From: an uncultured Oxalobacteraceae bacterium
GTDB lineage: Bacteria; Pseudomonadota; Gammaproteobacteria; Burkholderiales; Burkholderiaceae
NCBI GenBank assembly: GCA_946479255.1
Contig: CAMLFK010000009.1
Span: 1 to 47,165, forward strand
DNA: 47,165 nucleotides
Direction: 5' to 3'
The notes under the pieces are model-generated. The model saw only the letters and a program-made list of their open reading frames with translations, had not been told where the DNA came from and searched no databases. Within the stretch, counting starts at the first letter, position 1. Each line of letters begins with the position of its first letter. Below are positions 37,079-47,165 of the stretch, one piece after another. The position numbers were made by a program, and so were the translations under genes.

Positions 37079-38228
37079 GCGCGCCCAGCCTCTTGAACAG
37101 CTCGACCACGCGCAGCGCGTTGGCGTGCCAGGTCAGCTTTTGCTCGGCGATGCTGGCGTGGGCGCCGGCCGCCACCTTGGCGCGCAGCTGGTGGTCGGCG
37201 CACAGGCGCCTGACGGCATTGGCCATGCCGTCGCGGTCGGCCGGGTCGAACAGCACGGCGTTCTGGTCGGCCGCGAGGATTTCCATGATGTTGGGCTGGG
37301 CCGGGGCCACGATGGCCTTGCCCAGCGCCAGGTATTCGAACAGCTTGAGCGGCGAGGCGTAGGCCACCACGGCCGGCTGCAGGGCGATGTCGAAGGCGGC
37401 CACGTAGCGCGCCACGTCGTCGCGCCCGATGATGCCGGTAAAGCGCACGCGTTCGGCGATGCCAAGATCGCGCGCCTGCTGTTCCAGCTTGGCCCGTTCC
37501 GGGCCGTCGCCCACCACCAGCAGGTGGCGGCGGGTGCCGGGCGGGTCCTGGGCGATCATGGCGATCACCTTGTCCAGGCCATGCCAGTCGCGCACAAAAC
37601 CGGTAAAGCCCAGCACCAGGTATTCTTCCAGGCCGAGCGCGCGCTTGGCGGCGGCAGTGTCGGGGGCGCCGGCGAAGCGGTTCGAGTTGATGCCGTTCGG
37701 GATGACCACGATCTTGTCTTTGTCCACGCCATAGGACGCGACCATATCGCCCAGCACCTGGGTGACCGGCAGCACCATGTCGGCGTTTTTCCAGGCGTAG
37801 GCCTGCGACCAGCGCGCCAGGCCGGTCAGCGACAGGCCGTCGTACTTGGAGCGTTCTTCGAGGATGGGGGCGTTAATCTCGAGCAGCATGGGCAGTTTGT
37901 ACTTGCGCGCCAGCCAGATGCCGGCTGGCAGGAACAGGTTATAGCGCTCGTACAGGCAATCCGGTTTGTGCTTGCGCACGGCGGCGGCGAGGCGGCGGTA
38001 AGCCACCAGGCTGTAGCCCAGCTCCATCAGTTCGTAAAACCACTTCGGCAAATAACGTTTCAACAAGGCCACCGGGCCGGCATCGGCGCCGAAATCCTCG
38101 GTTTCGGCGCTGGGCGGCGCCACGATGACGATGTCGTGGCCCTGCTCGCGCAGGGCGGTGATCATTTCTTCGATATGGACGTACTGCCCGTCCTTGGAAC
38201 GGGTACGGTGATGGTAGAGGATCTTCAC
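37071..38228 (-). CDS. Glycosyltransferase, GT4 family (A)
   Basis: A 385-residue GT-B enzyme. MKILYHHRTRSKDGQYVHIEEM opens the acceptor domain. The donor domain has VVIPNGINSNRF, VLGFTGFVRDWHGLDKV, ALQPAVVAYASPLKLFEYLALGKAIVAP and so on, including the E-x7-E signature (KLFEYLALGKAI). It adds one sugar at the cytoplasmic face. Its start overlaps the upstream GT4 stop as ATGA and its stop overlaps the O-ligase start by 8 nt. Confidence 0.9.
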   Translation of the reverse strand: MKILYHHRTRSKDGQYVHIEEMITALREQGHDIVIVAPPSAETEDFGADAGPVALLKRYLPKWFYELMELGYSLVAYRRLAAAVRKHKPDCLYERYNLFLPAGIWLARKYKLPMLLEINAPILEERSKYDGLSLTGLARWSQAYAWKNADMVLPVTQVLGDMVASYGVDKDKIVVIPNGINSNRFAGAPDTAAAKRALGLEEYLVLGFTGFVRDWHGLDKVIAMIAQDPPGTRRHLLVVGDGPERAKLEQQARDLGIAERVRFTGIIGRDDVARYVAAFDIALQPAVVAYASPLKLFEYLALGKAIVAPAQPNIMEILAADQNAVLFDPADRDGMANAVRRLCADHQLRAKVAAGAHASIAEQKLTWHANALRVVELFKRLGAHA

Positions 38229-39424
38229 GCGGCTTGGCTCAGCAGACTGGTGTTGTTATTCTTCACAATATTTTGGAACAGGTCGATCTGGCCCTGGGTG
38301 GTGGCATCCCAGCTGAAGCGCTCGGCGTAGCGGCGGGTGGCGCCGTGATCGGGATAACTGGCGCGCAGGCTGTTGACGGCGTCGGCCAGGGCGTCGGGGG
38401 TACGTTCGGACATCAGCATGCCGGCTTCGGGCGCGGCCACCACTTCCGGGGTGCCCCAGACATTGCTGGCCACTACCGGGGTGCCGCAAGCCATCGATTC
38501 GAGCAGTACGTTGGCCCAGCCTTCGCGGCTCGAGGCCAGCACCAGCGCGTCGGCGGCGTTGTAATAAGACGCCAGTTCGGTTTGCGGCACGCCGCCCAGG
38601 AAGGTCACGCGCTCGGCCACGCCCAGCTGGACGGCCAGGGCTTCCAGGGCTTTGCGTTCCGGACCGGTGCCGGCGATCATCAGGCGCACATCGGGCAGGC
38701 GCAGCAGCGACTTGATCACCAGGTCGTGGCCCTTGCGCGGGTCGAGCAGCCCGACCGACAGCAGGGTGAAATGCGAGAGGCCCAGGGCGGCGCGGGCGGC
38801 GGCGCGGTCGCGCGGGGCGAAGCGCTGCAGATCGACGCCGTTGCGCAGCGGGGTGATGCGGTGCGCGGCCACGCCCAGCTCGACCATTTCATCCTTGAGG
38901 GCGTTGCAAACCGTGATCACCCCCTTGGCGTTGTGCGCAGCCCACAGAATCATCTTGCGCGGCAGGGTGAACTGGGGAATCAGGTTGATGTCGGTACCGC
39001 GCGCGGTGATGGTGACGGGCTTGTTAAAGTACTTGCCCAGCATGACGGCGGCCACCCCGTCCGGATAAAAATAGTGGGCGTCGATGACGTCGAAGTCGTA
39101 GCCCTCGTCGAGGATGCGGCCGATTGCCGCGCGGGCAGCGCGCGCCATCAGCAGCGGCGTGCCCAGCATGCCGACCTTGGGCAGCACCACGTAGCGCGGG
39201 TGCACGATGTCCAGGCCGTGGCGCTGTTCGCGCGCCGGCACCTTGGCCAGCGCGGCATAGTGGCCGAAACGCGGGTGCTTGAAGGGGAACCAGGGGACCG
39301 GTGCGACCACCCGCGATTCGACCTGGCCGCTGGCTATTAAATAGCGCAGCCGGGTTTCGACGAAAATCCCGTGATTGGGCTGTTCCGCATTGGGAAACAG
39401 GGTGCTGAAAGTGAGTAGCTTCAT
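38225..39424 (-). CDS. Glycosyltransferase, GT4 family (B)
   Basis: A 399-residue GT-B enzyme. KLLTFSTLFPNAEQPNHGIFVE at the start is the glycine-containing acceptor loop. LRNGVDLQRFAPRD, LLSVGLLDPRKGHDLV and SSREGWANVLLESMACGTPVVAS are the donor-domain motifs. ATG 39424 has GGACAAG directly in front; the longer frame to 39472 is unsupported. First gene of the long minus-strand operon 39424-32522. Confidence 0.9.
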   Translation of the reverse strand: MKLLTFSTLFPNAEQPNHGIFVETRLRYLIASGQVESRVVAPVPWFPFKHPRFGHYAALAKVPAREQRHGLDIVHPRYVVLPKVGMLGTPLLMARAARAAIGRILDEGYDFDVIDAHYFYPDGVAAVMLGKYFNKPVTITARGTDINLIPQFTLPRKMILWAAHNAKGVITVCNALKDEMVELGVAAHRITPLRNGVDLQRFAPRDRAAARAALGLSHFTLLSVGLLDPRKGHDLVIKSLLRLPDVRLMIAGTGPERKALEALAVQLGVAERVTFLGGVPQTELASYYNAADALVLASSREGWANVLLESMACGTPVVASNVWGTPEVVAAPEAGMLMSERTPDALADAVNSLRASYPDHGATRRYAERFSWDATTQGQIDLFQNIVKNNNTSLLSQAA

Positions 39425-39760
39425 CTTGTCCGGTGATTGGGGCGTGCACACGCCGCCAGTATCGCATGGCACTGACCTGCGGGATTTATTTTGTCAGCGG
39501 GAAAGGCTTACGCAGGTTGTCCGATGATAAAATTGAAAGTATAATTCTACAGCAGCAGTGTAGTAAACGTAGAGAAATCATGCGACTTAGGGCAAAATCA
39601 GTTGCTATAGCGCAACTAGAATTTACTTGCTGAAATGTCCGTTCTGTCCTCATAATCGCATTCCGACAGGCTTGCCTTGCTGCCATCCTGATCCTCCGAT
39701 GTGCACTGCGACGCCACCGTCCCTGCCGATCCAATTCGCCACCATCAAGAAAATCACTCT
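39425..39760. other. Divergent intergenic region with promoter for ugd
   Basis: 336 nt separate the GT4 gene (minus) from ugd (plus). It is AT-richer than its flanks. It holds the sigma-70 promoter candidate at 39517-39545 and a small inverted repeat, GTTGC...GCAAC, near 39600-39615. I see no ORF worth calling. Confidence 0.5.
39517..39545 (+). promoter_or_regulatory. Sigma-70 promoter candidate for the ugd operon
   Basis: TTGTCC (39517-39522), 17-nt spacer, perfect TATAAT (39540-39545). The -35 box matches four of six. It faces the ugd-epimerase-acyltransferase-manC set, leaving a leader of about 210 nt. Confidence 0.5.
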
Positions 39761-41124
<1,364 letters not shown>

Positions 41125-41128
<4 letters not shown>

Positions 41129-42117
41129 CAGACGGCCTGCACACGGTCCTGGTCACGGGCGCGGCCGGCTTTGTCGGCAGCTTCGTGGCCGCGCGCCTGG
41201 CAGCGATGGGCCACCGGGTGGTCGGTTGCGATAACTTTAACGACTACTACGACCCAAAGCTCAAGCGCGACCGCGTGCAGGCCCTCTTGAGCCCTGTGGG
41301 TGTCGAATGCCGTACCGTCGAACTGGCCGATGCCGGCCAGCTCGCGGCGCTGTTCGCCGAGTTCAAGCCGACCCTGGTGGTGCACCTGGCCGCCCAGGCC
41401 GGCGTGCGCTATTCGCTGGAGAACCCGGCCGCCTACATCCAGTCCAACCTGGTCGGTTTCGGCAATATGCTCGAAGCCTGCCGCCAGCACCAGGTTCAGC
41501 ACCTGCTGTACGCCAGCAGCAGCAGCGTATACGGCGCCAACGCCAAGGTACCGTTCGCCGAAAGCGACCAGACCGAGGAGCCGGTGTCGCTGTACGCCGC
41601 CACCAAGAAGTCCAATGAACTGATGGCGTATTCGTACAGCCACCTGTTCAAGCTGCCCACCACCGGCCTGCGCTTTTTCACCGTGTACGGTCCATGGGGC
41701 CGTCCCGACATGGCGTATTTCAGCTTTACCGAGAAGATGCTCAAGGGGCAGCCGATCCCGGTGTTCGCCGAGGGCAAGCTGACGCGCGACTTCACCTACA
41801 TCGACGACATCGTCGAAGGCGTGGTGCGCCTGCTGTTCAAGCCCACCCCGGCCACCGCCACCCATGCGGCGCACGCGGTGTTCAACATCGGTAACGACCA
41901 GCCATGCAGTGTGCTCGACTTTATCGAGACGCTCGAAGAAGTCGCTGGCGTCAAGGCCGACAAGCAGTTCCTGCCAATGCAGCCGGGCGATGTGCCGGCC
42001 ACGCACGCCGACACGCGCCGCCTGGCCGAGTGGGTCGGGTTCGAGCCGCACACCCCGCTGGCGACGGGACTGGCCAATTTCGCGCAGTGGTACCGCGCCT
42101 ATAAGGGCTTGAAGTAA
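41125..42117 (+). CDS. UDP-glucuronate 4-epimerase (CapI-like)
   Basis: A 330-residue extended [16 protein letters not shown] binds NAD, SSSSVYG carries the active-site serine region, and [11 protein letters not shown] has the YxxxK pair. [14 protein letters not shown] is characteristic of UDP-GlcA epimerases, giving UDP-galacturonate. The gene order after ugd supports this activity over a plain UDP-glucose epimerase. Start overlaps ugd stop. Confidence 0.92.
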
Positions 42118-42149
42118 AAAGCATGCTGGCGCCCCGCGCCATCCCTCGC

Positions 42150-42173
42150 GCCGGCTGATGCCGGCCTTGTTAT
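42150..42173 (+). terminator. Weak terminator-like hairpin
   Basis: GCCGGC (42150-42155), TGAT loop, GCCGGC (42160-42165), then CTTGTTAT. The stem is good but the T-run is poor, so it may only attenuate transcription between the epimerase and acyltransferase genes. Confidence 0.35.
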
Positions 42174-42194
42174 ATCTGGACTGTAGCAACGACC

Positions 42195-44180
42195 ATGCGA
42201 CAAGACTCGTACCGGCACGACATCGACGGACTGCGCGCGATCGCGGTGCTCGCCGTGATCCTGTTCCACATCCATAAGGACCTGCTGCCGGGCGGTTTTG
42301 TCGGCGTCGACGTATTCTTCGTGCTGTCGGGCTTTCTCATCACCGGCAAGATCCTGCAGGACCTGGCCGCGAACGCCTTCTCGCTGCGCGGCTTTTACGT
42401 GCGCCGCATCAAGCGCATCGCCCCGGCCATGCTGGTGGTGGTGCTCGTAACAGTGGTGGCCGCGCAGATCCTGCTGCTGCCGCAGGACGCCGTCAATGCC
42501 GCCAAGGCCGGCCTGTGGTCGCTGGCCTCGCTCACCAACGTCTATTACACCTTCTTCCAGGACACCGGCTACTTCGCCCAGAGCAGCGCCGAACTGCCGC
42601 TGCTGCATCTGTGGTCGCTCGGCGTGGAAGAACAGTTTTACCTGATCTGGCCGGTCGCGCTGGCGCTGGTGTACCGCGTCATGCGCGGCTTTGGCTTGCT
42701 GGCGCTGATGGCCGCCATGGCGCTGGTGTCCTTCGTGATCGGCGAACTGCTGTTCACCCGCAGCCCCTCGTTCGCCTACTACATGCTGCCTTCACGCGCA
42801 GGCGAACTGCTGGCCGGCGCCATGGCCGCGCTGATCATCGAGCAGCGCCTGCACCTGCGCGTGCCCGCCGCCGTGTGGCGCCCGCTTGGCTATCTCGGCG
42901 CGGCCGGCCTGGCTTTGGCCCTGTGGCTGCTGCGCGAAGACCAGGTATTCCCGGGCTGGCGCGCAATGCTGCCGGCCTTCGCCACCGCCGCGCTGCTGCT
43001 GGCCGGGCAGATGGACCAGGGCGGCGTGGCAGGCCTGCTGCGCTTCACGCCCTTGCGCATGGTAGGCTGGATTTCGTATTCGGCTTATCTGTGGCACTGG
43101 CCGCTGCTGGCCTTCTACCGCTATGCCTACGGCCAGCCTGGCCTGGTGAGCGGCAGCGTGATCTTCGTGCTGACCCTGGCGCTGGCCTGGCTGACCTATG
43201 CCACCGTCGAGCAGCCCTTCCGCAAGGTGTCCGGCCAGCGCTGGCGCGCCATCTTCGGCGGCTATGGCCTGGCCACCCTGGGTGCGGCCGCCGTCGCGCT
43301 GCTGGTGGTGTTCCCCGGCGCTGTGCTTAACCGCGTGATCGACACCGGCTATGCCGAACGGCTGGCCAAAGTGCGCGCCAACGAGTATCCACCGACCGAC
43401 TTCAAGTACGTCTGCATGCGCAAGGCCTTAGCCAGCAGCGACGCCGCCGATCCACGCTGCGTGCTCAATGCCGAAGGCGCCACGCTGGATGCGCCTACGG
43501 TACTGCTGTGGGGCGACTCGAATGCGGCGCATTACGTGGGCATGGTGGGCGCCTTTGCGCGCCACGCCGGCTTCGGTTTCCGCAACCTGGAAGTGGGCAC
43601 CTGCGCGCCGCTGCTCGGCCCCGTCGACGGCATCGTCGATCCGTCGCGCCTGAAGGACTGCGCCGGCTCGCAGCCGGTGATCAAGGAGGTGCTCAAGCGC
43701 ACCGACGTGGTGATCATCGCCGCCGCCTGGACCTTCTACCAGGACCGTTCGCCGCAGTTTCTGGAGCGCTTCTTCGGCACCGTGCGCGAATTGACCAGCC
43801 AGGGCAAGCGCGTCGTGCTGATCGGCCGGGTTCCGCTGTTCGAGGACTTCGACCGCCAGTGCATGGCCAAGGCACTGTCCTTCCCATGGCTGGGCTGCGA
43901 GCCGCTGCGCATTCCGATGGGCGCGCCGATCGCCGCCATGAACCAGACGCTGCGCCAGTTCGCTGAACAGCAGCCGGGCGTCAGCTACTTCGACGCCACC
44001 GGCTACCTGTGCCGCGACGGCCTGTGCTCCACCCACAACGCCGCCGGCGAGCAGCTGTACTTCGATCACGGCCACCTGTCGGTGCCGGGCGGCTGGAAGC
44101 TGGGTGAAGCCATCTTCGCCAAGGAAGGCGTGCCGGCCGCATTCGCCGTGCAGCGCGCGGTCCAGGCCAGCGCCCAGTAG
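42195..44180 (+). CDS. Membrane acyltransferase with SGNH domain (OafA/YrhL type), polysaccharide locus
   Basis: A 661-residue protein with the same architecture as the one at 8873-10897. The acyltransferase-3 domain begins YRHDIDGLRAIAVLAVILFH, then GGFVGVDVFFVLSGFLITG. The SGNH-like C-terminal domain has GDSNAAHY and DHGHLSVPG. It should move acetyl groups across the membrane onto the exopolysaccharide. The pair share architecture and opening motifs and probably have a common ancestor, but I cannot judge how recent. Confidence 0.9.
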   Translation: MRQDSYRHDIDGLRAIAVLAVILFHIHKDLLPGGFVGVDVFFVLSGFLITGKILQDLAANAFSLRGFYVRRIKRIAPAMLVVVLVTVVAAQILLLPQDAVNAAKAGLWSLASLTNVYYTFFQDTGYFAQSSAELPLLHLWSLGVEEQFYLIWPVALALVYRVMRGFGLLALMAAMALVSFVIGELLFTRSPSFAYYMLPSRAGELLAGAMAALIIEQRLHLRVPAAVWRPLGYLGAAGLALALWLLREDQVFPGWRAMLPAFATAALLLAGQMDQGGVAGLLRFTPLRMVGWISYSAYLWHWPLLAFYRYAYGQPGLVSGSVIFVLTLALAWLTYATVEQPFRKVSGQRWRAIFGGYGLATLGAAAVALLVVFPGAVLNRVIDTGYAERLAKVRANEYPPTDFKYVCMRKALASSDAADPRCVLNAEGATLDAPTVLLWGDSNAAHYVGMVGAFARHAGFGFRNLEVGTCAPLLGPVDGIVDPSRLKDCAGSQPVIKEVLKRTDVVIIAAAWTFYQDRSPQFLERFFGTVRELTSQGKRVVLIGRVPLFEDFDRQCMAKALSFPWLGCEPLRIPMGAPIAAMNQTLRQFAEQQPGVSYFDATGYLCRDGLCSTHNAAGEQLYFDHGHLSVPGGWKLGEAIFAKEGVPAAFAVQRAVQASAQ

Positions 44181-44231
44181 CGCATCGGGATCACTATAGC
44201 CGGATCACTTTTTAATCATTTTGGAAACGCC

Positions 44232-45650
44232 ATGAAAATTTATCCAGTCATCCTGTCCGGCGGCGCCGGCACCCGTCTGTGGCCCCTGTCGCGCGCCGTG
44301 CTGCCCAAGCAGCTGCTGCCGCTGGTGGGCGACAAGACCATGCTGCAAGATACCGCGCTGCGCGTGTCCGGCTGGCCCGGGCTGATGGCGCCGCTGGTGG
44401 TGTGCGGTAACGAGCACCGCTTCCTGGTGGCTGAACAGCTGCGCGAAATCGGCATCACCCCGCTCGGCATCCTGTTGGAGCCGGCCGGCCGCAACACCGC
44501 GCCGGCGGTGGCCGCCGCCGCTCACTTCCTGGCAGCCATCGATCCCGACGCGGTCATGCTGGTACTGCCGGCCGACCACGTCATCGAGAACACCAAGGCC
44601 TTCGCCGAAGCCGTGGCCCACGCCGCCGCCATGGTCGAGGATGGCAAGCTGGCCACTTTCGGCATCGTGCCGCAGGGTCCCGAGACCGGCTACGGCTATA
44701 TTCGCGGCGGCGCGCCCGCCACTGGTTCCGCGCACTGCTACGAAGTGGCGCAGTTCGTCGAGAAGCCGGACCGCGCGACTGCCCAGGGCTTCCTCGATGC
44801 CGGCGGCTACTACTGGAACAGCGGCATGTTCCTGTTCCGCGCGGAGCGCTATCTGAAAGAGCTGGCCGAGTTCGCGCCAGCCATTGCCAGCGCGTCGGAA
44901 GCGGCCGTCAAGCAGGGCTACCGCGACCTCGATTTCTGCCGCCTGGACGAAGCCTCGTTCGCGGCCTGCCCGTCGGATTCGATCGATTACGCGGTCATGG
45001 AGCGCACCAGCGCGGCCGTGGTGGTGCCCGCCGATATCGGCTGGAGCGATGTGGGTTCCTGGTCGGCGCTGTGGCAGGTGCAGCAGGGTGACAAGGACGG
45101 CAATGTCCAGCGCGGCGACGTGTACCTGGACGGCGTGAAGAATTCGCTGGTGCGCGCCGAGAGCCGCATCGTCGCGGTGGTCGGCGTGGAAGACCTGATC
45201 GTGGTCGAGACCAATGACGCCGTGCTGGTGGCGCACAAGGACCAGGTCCAGCGCGTCAAGCAGATCGTCGACCACTTGAAGAGCAAGGCACGCACCGAGC
45301 ACCTGCACCACACCAAGGTGTACCGTCCGTGGGGCTACTACGAAGGCATCGACGCGGGCGAGCGTTTCCAGGTCAAGCGCATCACCGTCAAACCGGGCGA
45401 AAAGTTGTCGCTGCAGATGCACCACCACCGTGCCGAGCACTGGGTGGTGGTCAGCGGCACGGCGCGCGTGACCTGCGGCGAGAAGGTCAGCCTGTTGTCC
45501 GAAAATGAATCGACCTACATCCCGATCGGCATGAACCACCGTTTGGAAAACCCCGGCAAGGTGCCGCTGCATATCATCGAAGTGCAGTCGGGCAGCTACC
45601 TGGGCGAGGATGATATCGTGCGCTTCGAGGACATCTATTCGCGCGCCTGA
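44232..45650 (+). CDS. manC: Mannose-1-phosphate guanylyltransferase/mannose-6-phosphate isomerase
   Basis: A 472-residue bifunctional enzyme making GDP-mannose. VILSGGAGTRLWPLSRAVLPKQ is the nucleotidyltransferase start, PADHVI and FVEKPDRATAQ follow. The C-terminal type II isomerase/cupin part has YRPWGYYEGID, KPGEKLSLQMHHHRAEHW and GMNHRLENPGK. It supplies GDP-mannose, or onward GDP-fucose or rhamnose, for the repeat. Followed by a strong terminator. Confidence 0.95.
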   Translation: MKIYPVILSGGAGTRLWPLSRAVLPKQLLPLVGDKTMLQDTALRVSGWPGLMAPLVVCGNEHRFLVAEQLREIGITPLGILLEPAGRNTAPAVAAAAHFLAAIDPDAVMLVLPADHVIENTKAFAEAVAHAAAMVEDGKLATFGIVPQGPETGYGYIRGGAPATGSAHCYEVAQFVEKPDRATAQGFLDAGGYYWNSGMFLFRAERYLKELAEFAPAIASASEAAVKQGYRDLDFCRLDEASFAACPSDSIDYAVMERTSAAVVVPADIGWSDVGSWSALWQVQQGDKDGNVQRGDVYLDGVKNSLVRAESRIVAVVGVEDLIVVETNDAVLVAHKDQVQRVKQIVDHLKSKARTEHLHHTKVYRPWGYYEGIDAGERFQVKRITVKPGEKLSLQMHHHRAEHWVVVSGTARVTCGEKVSLLSENESTYIPIGMNHRLENPGKVPLHIIEVQSGSYLGEDDIVRFEDIYSRA

Positions 45651-45667
45651 TCGCTTAAGCAGTTAAT

Positions 45668-45696
45668 AAAAAAGGGAGCCGCCGGCTCCCTTTTTT
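45668..45696. terminator. Bidirectional rho-independent terminator
   Basis: A perfect 13-bp inverted repeat: AAAAAAGGGAGCC (45668-45680), GCC loop, GGCTCCCTTTTTT (45684-45696). The A-run and T-run let it work for both manC (+) and the amidotransferase gene (-). Its last base is also the last base of the amidotransferase stop codon. Confidence 0.93.
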
Positions 45697-47165
45697 CATC
45701 CATTCGCACTGACCCGCAAGAAGGTCTCGAACATCAGCACCGACCACAAGGACGCGCTGTAATCCTTGGTGCCGGCTTCATGCTGGTCCACCATGTGGCG
45801 CAGGTAGCTGTCGTTGAAGATGCCGGTTTCCAGCAGCATCGGCGACAGGGCCGCGGCGCGCACCTTTTCGCGCAGTGGTCCGCGCAGCCAGGCCGCCAGC
45901 GGAATCGAGAAGCCCTTCTTGGCGCGGTACAGTACGTCGTTCGACAGAAAAGGCTCGAGCGACTTCTTGAAGATGTACTTGCCTTCGCCGCCATTGAGCT
46001 TGACCTCGGGCGGCAGGCTCGACGCCCACTCCACAAAGGTATGATCCAGCAGCGGTACACGGACTTCAAGCGAGTGCGCCATGCTGGCGCGGTCCACCTT
46101 GGTCAGGATGTCGCCCGGCAGCCAGGTCTTGAAGTCCAGGTACTGGATCAGCGAGAGCGGATCGTCGGTTGGCGAATTGGCTGCGTGGTCCTTGAATACT
46201 TCGATCGCGCTGTAGCCTTGCAGTTCGCTCTTGAAGCGATCCGAGAACAGCTGGGCGCGCACCCGGTCCGGCATGAGGGACACGCCATGGAAGTAGCCTT
46301 CCACCGTGTCGCGCGCCAGCGCTTCGAAAGTGGTCTTGGCGCGGAACATGCGCGGGGCCCAGTCGGCCTTCGGGTAGAGCTTGCCGAGGGTGCCGAACAG
46401 CGGCCGGCGCAGGCCGAGCGGCATCTTGTCGCGCACGCGCTGCTCGGCCATCGCATAGCGGTAGCGGCGGTAGCCGGCGAAGCTTTCGTCGCCGCCGTCG
46501 CCCGACAGCGCCACCGTGACGCGCTGGCGCGCCAGCTGGCACACGCGGTAAGTCGGGATGGCCGAGCTGTCGGCGAAGGGTTCGTCGTACAGGTGGGCCA
46601 GGGTGTCGATCAGGCCGTAGTCGTCCTTGCTGACCACCTGCGCGTGATGGGTGGTCTTGTAGCGCTGCGCGACTTCGTTGGCGTACTTCGATTCGTCGAA
46701 CTCCGGATCGTCGAAACCGATCGAGCAGGTCACCACGGCCTTTTTTTCCTGCTGGGCCATCATGGCCACCACGGCGCTCGAATCCACGCCGCCGGACAGG
46801 AAGGCGCCGAGCGGTACGTCGGACACCATCTGGCTCTGCACGCATTCGCGCACGCGCTCGATCAGTTCCTGTTCGGTGTCGCGCTCGGGCCGGACCGGGC
46901 CGAGCTTAAAGGGAACGTCCCAGTATTTTTGCGTGACCACGCGGGTGTCGCCGACCTTGAGCGTGATGCGGTGGCCGGGCGGCAGCTTGAAGGCGTTGTG
47001 GAAGATGGTCTTCGGTTCCGGCACATAGCCGAAGGCGAAGTAGTCTTCGACCGCGCGCGGATTCAGTTTGCGCGACAGTTCGGGGAAGGTCATGATCGAT
47101 TTGAGCTCGGAGCCGAACACGAACAGGCCGTTCGGCAGCAGCGAGTAGAACATCGGCTTGACGCC
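45696..47165 (-). CDS. XrtA system-associated amidotransferase (asparagine synthase-like, TIGR03108-like), 5' end cut by the window
   Basis: 489 residues are visible; the frame stays open to the window edge (reading GVKPMFYSLLPNG). The N-terminal glutaminase cysteine and its first part therefore lie outside. The synthetase domain has the pyrophosphate loop FLSGGVDSSAVVAM, SGDGGDESFAGYRRYRY and KVDRASMAHSLEVRVPLLDH. By family it makes an amide from glutamine and ATP; in exosortase A loci it probably amidates a sugar acid or a carrier-bound unit, perhaps the galacturonate made by ugd and the epimerase. ATG 47151 is not the true start. Confidence 0.92.
   Translation of the reverse strand, partial: GVKPMFYSLLPNGLFVFGSELKSIMTFPELSRKLNPRAVEDYFAFGYVPEPKTIFHNAFKLPPGHRITLKVGDTRVVTQKYWDVPFKLGPVRPERDTEQELIERVRECVQSQMVSDVPLGAFLSGGVDSSAVVAMMAQQEKKAVVTCSIGFDDPEFDESKYANEVAQRYKTTHHAQVVSKDDYGLIDTLAHLYDEPFADSSAIPTYRVCQLARQRVTVALSGDGGDESFAGYRRYRYAMAEQRVRDKMPLGLRRPLFGTLGKLYPKADWAPRMFRAKTTFEALARDTVEGYFHGVSLMPDRVRAQLFSDRFKSELQGYSAIEVFKDHAANSPTDDPLSLIQYLDFKTWLPGDILTKVDRASMAHSLEVRVPLLDHTFVEWASSLPPEVKLNGGEGKYIFKKSLEPFLSNDVLYRAKKGFSIPLAAWLRGPLREKVRAAALSPMLLETGIFNDSYLRHMVDQHEAGTKDYSASLWSVLMFETFLRVSANG

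Noticed and set aside
39465..39482. TGGCACTGACCTGCGG as a sigma-54 promoter upstream of ugd
   Set aside because: The GG to GC spacing is one base short and the -12 box is poor; the sigma-70 candidate at 39517 fits better.

Overview
The window looks like the chromosome of a GC-rich betaproteobacterium, most likely an Oxalobacteraceae member of the Massilia/Duganella/Janthinobacterium kind. The main reason is a large exopolysaccharide locus of the PEP-CTERM/exosortase A (XrtA) type with the PrsK/PrsR two-component pair. This assignment is inferred from gene content, not from a marker gene.

Region 1 (about 1-14,400) is a compact small-molecule cluster with visibly lower GC and different codon use from the rest. 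A small ORF and an ECF sigma factor gene come first (769-1451). A tightly packed operon follows: FAD monooxygenase, acyl carrier protein, short-chain reductase, AMP-forming ligase, second acyl carrier protein, KASIII, two YCII proteins (one cytoplasmic, one with a signal peptide), an AfsA-type hotdog protein, a membrane acyltransferase with an SGNH domain, a flavodoxin-fold quinone reductase and a HAD-fold protein. A dapB copy and a convergent Sfp-type phosphopantetheinyl transferase close the region. Two identical two-block elements, TGTAAGGATT-N11-CCGGTCTTA, lie at 163-192 and 1573-1602. They are upstream of the sigma factor gene and of the operon respectively, and look like promoters read by the resident ECF sigma factor. 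The gene set resembles a butyrolactone/butenolide- or furan-type signal pathway rebuilt with dedicated carrier proteins. The product is unknown.

Region 2 (about 14,400-15,640) is a boundary. It holds an IS6-family transposase remnant with its terminal repeat, one small conserved-looking ORF, and a long leader with dyads and a good extended -10 promoter.

Region 3 (15,638-47,165) is the XrtA-associated polysaccharide locus. It contains the priming sugar transferase (TIGR03013 type), prsK, prsR and a beta-helix protein (+). On the minus strand follow a glycosyltransferase, the XrtA-associated hydrolases 1 and 2, a carrier protein, a GNAT-like protein and a PLP aminotransferase-like protein. On the plus strand are an acyltransferase, the XrtA acyl-CoA ligase, the PLP decarboxylase and a GT2 enzyme. 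A second minus-strand block has a pyruvyl transferase, a deacetylase-glycosyltransferase fusion, a Wzy/O-ligase and two GT4 enzymes. The last blocks are UDP-glucose dehydrogenase, UDP-glucuronate epimerase, an acyltransferase and manC (+), then the XrtA amidotransferase (-, cut by the window edge). Together these supply UDP-GlcA, UDP-GalA and GDP-mannose, start the lipid-linked repeat, extend and decorate it (acyl, pyruvyl, deacetylation) and polymerise it. The exosortase itself and the export genes are not in the window.
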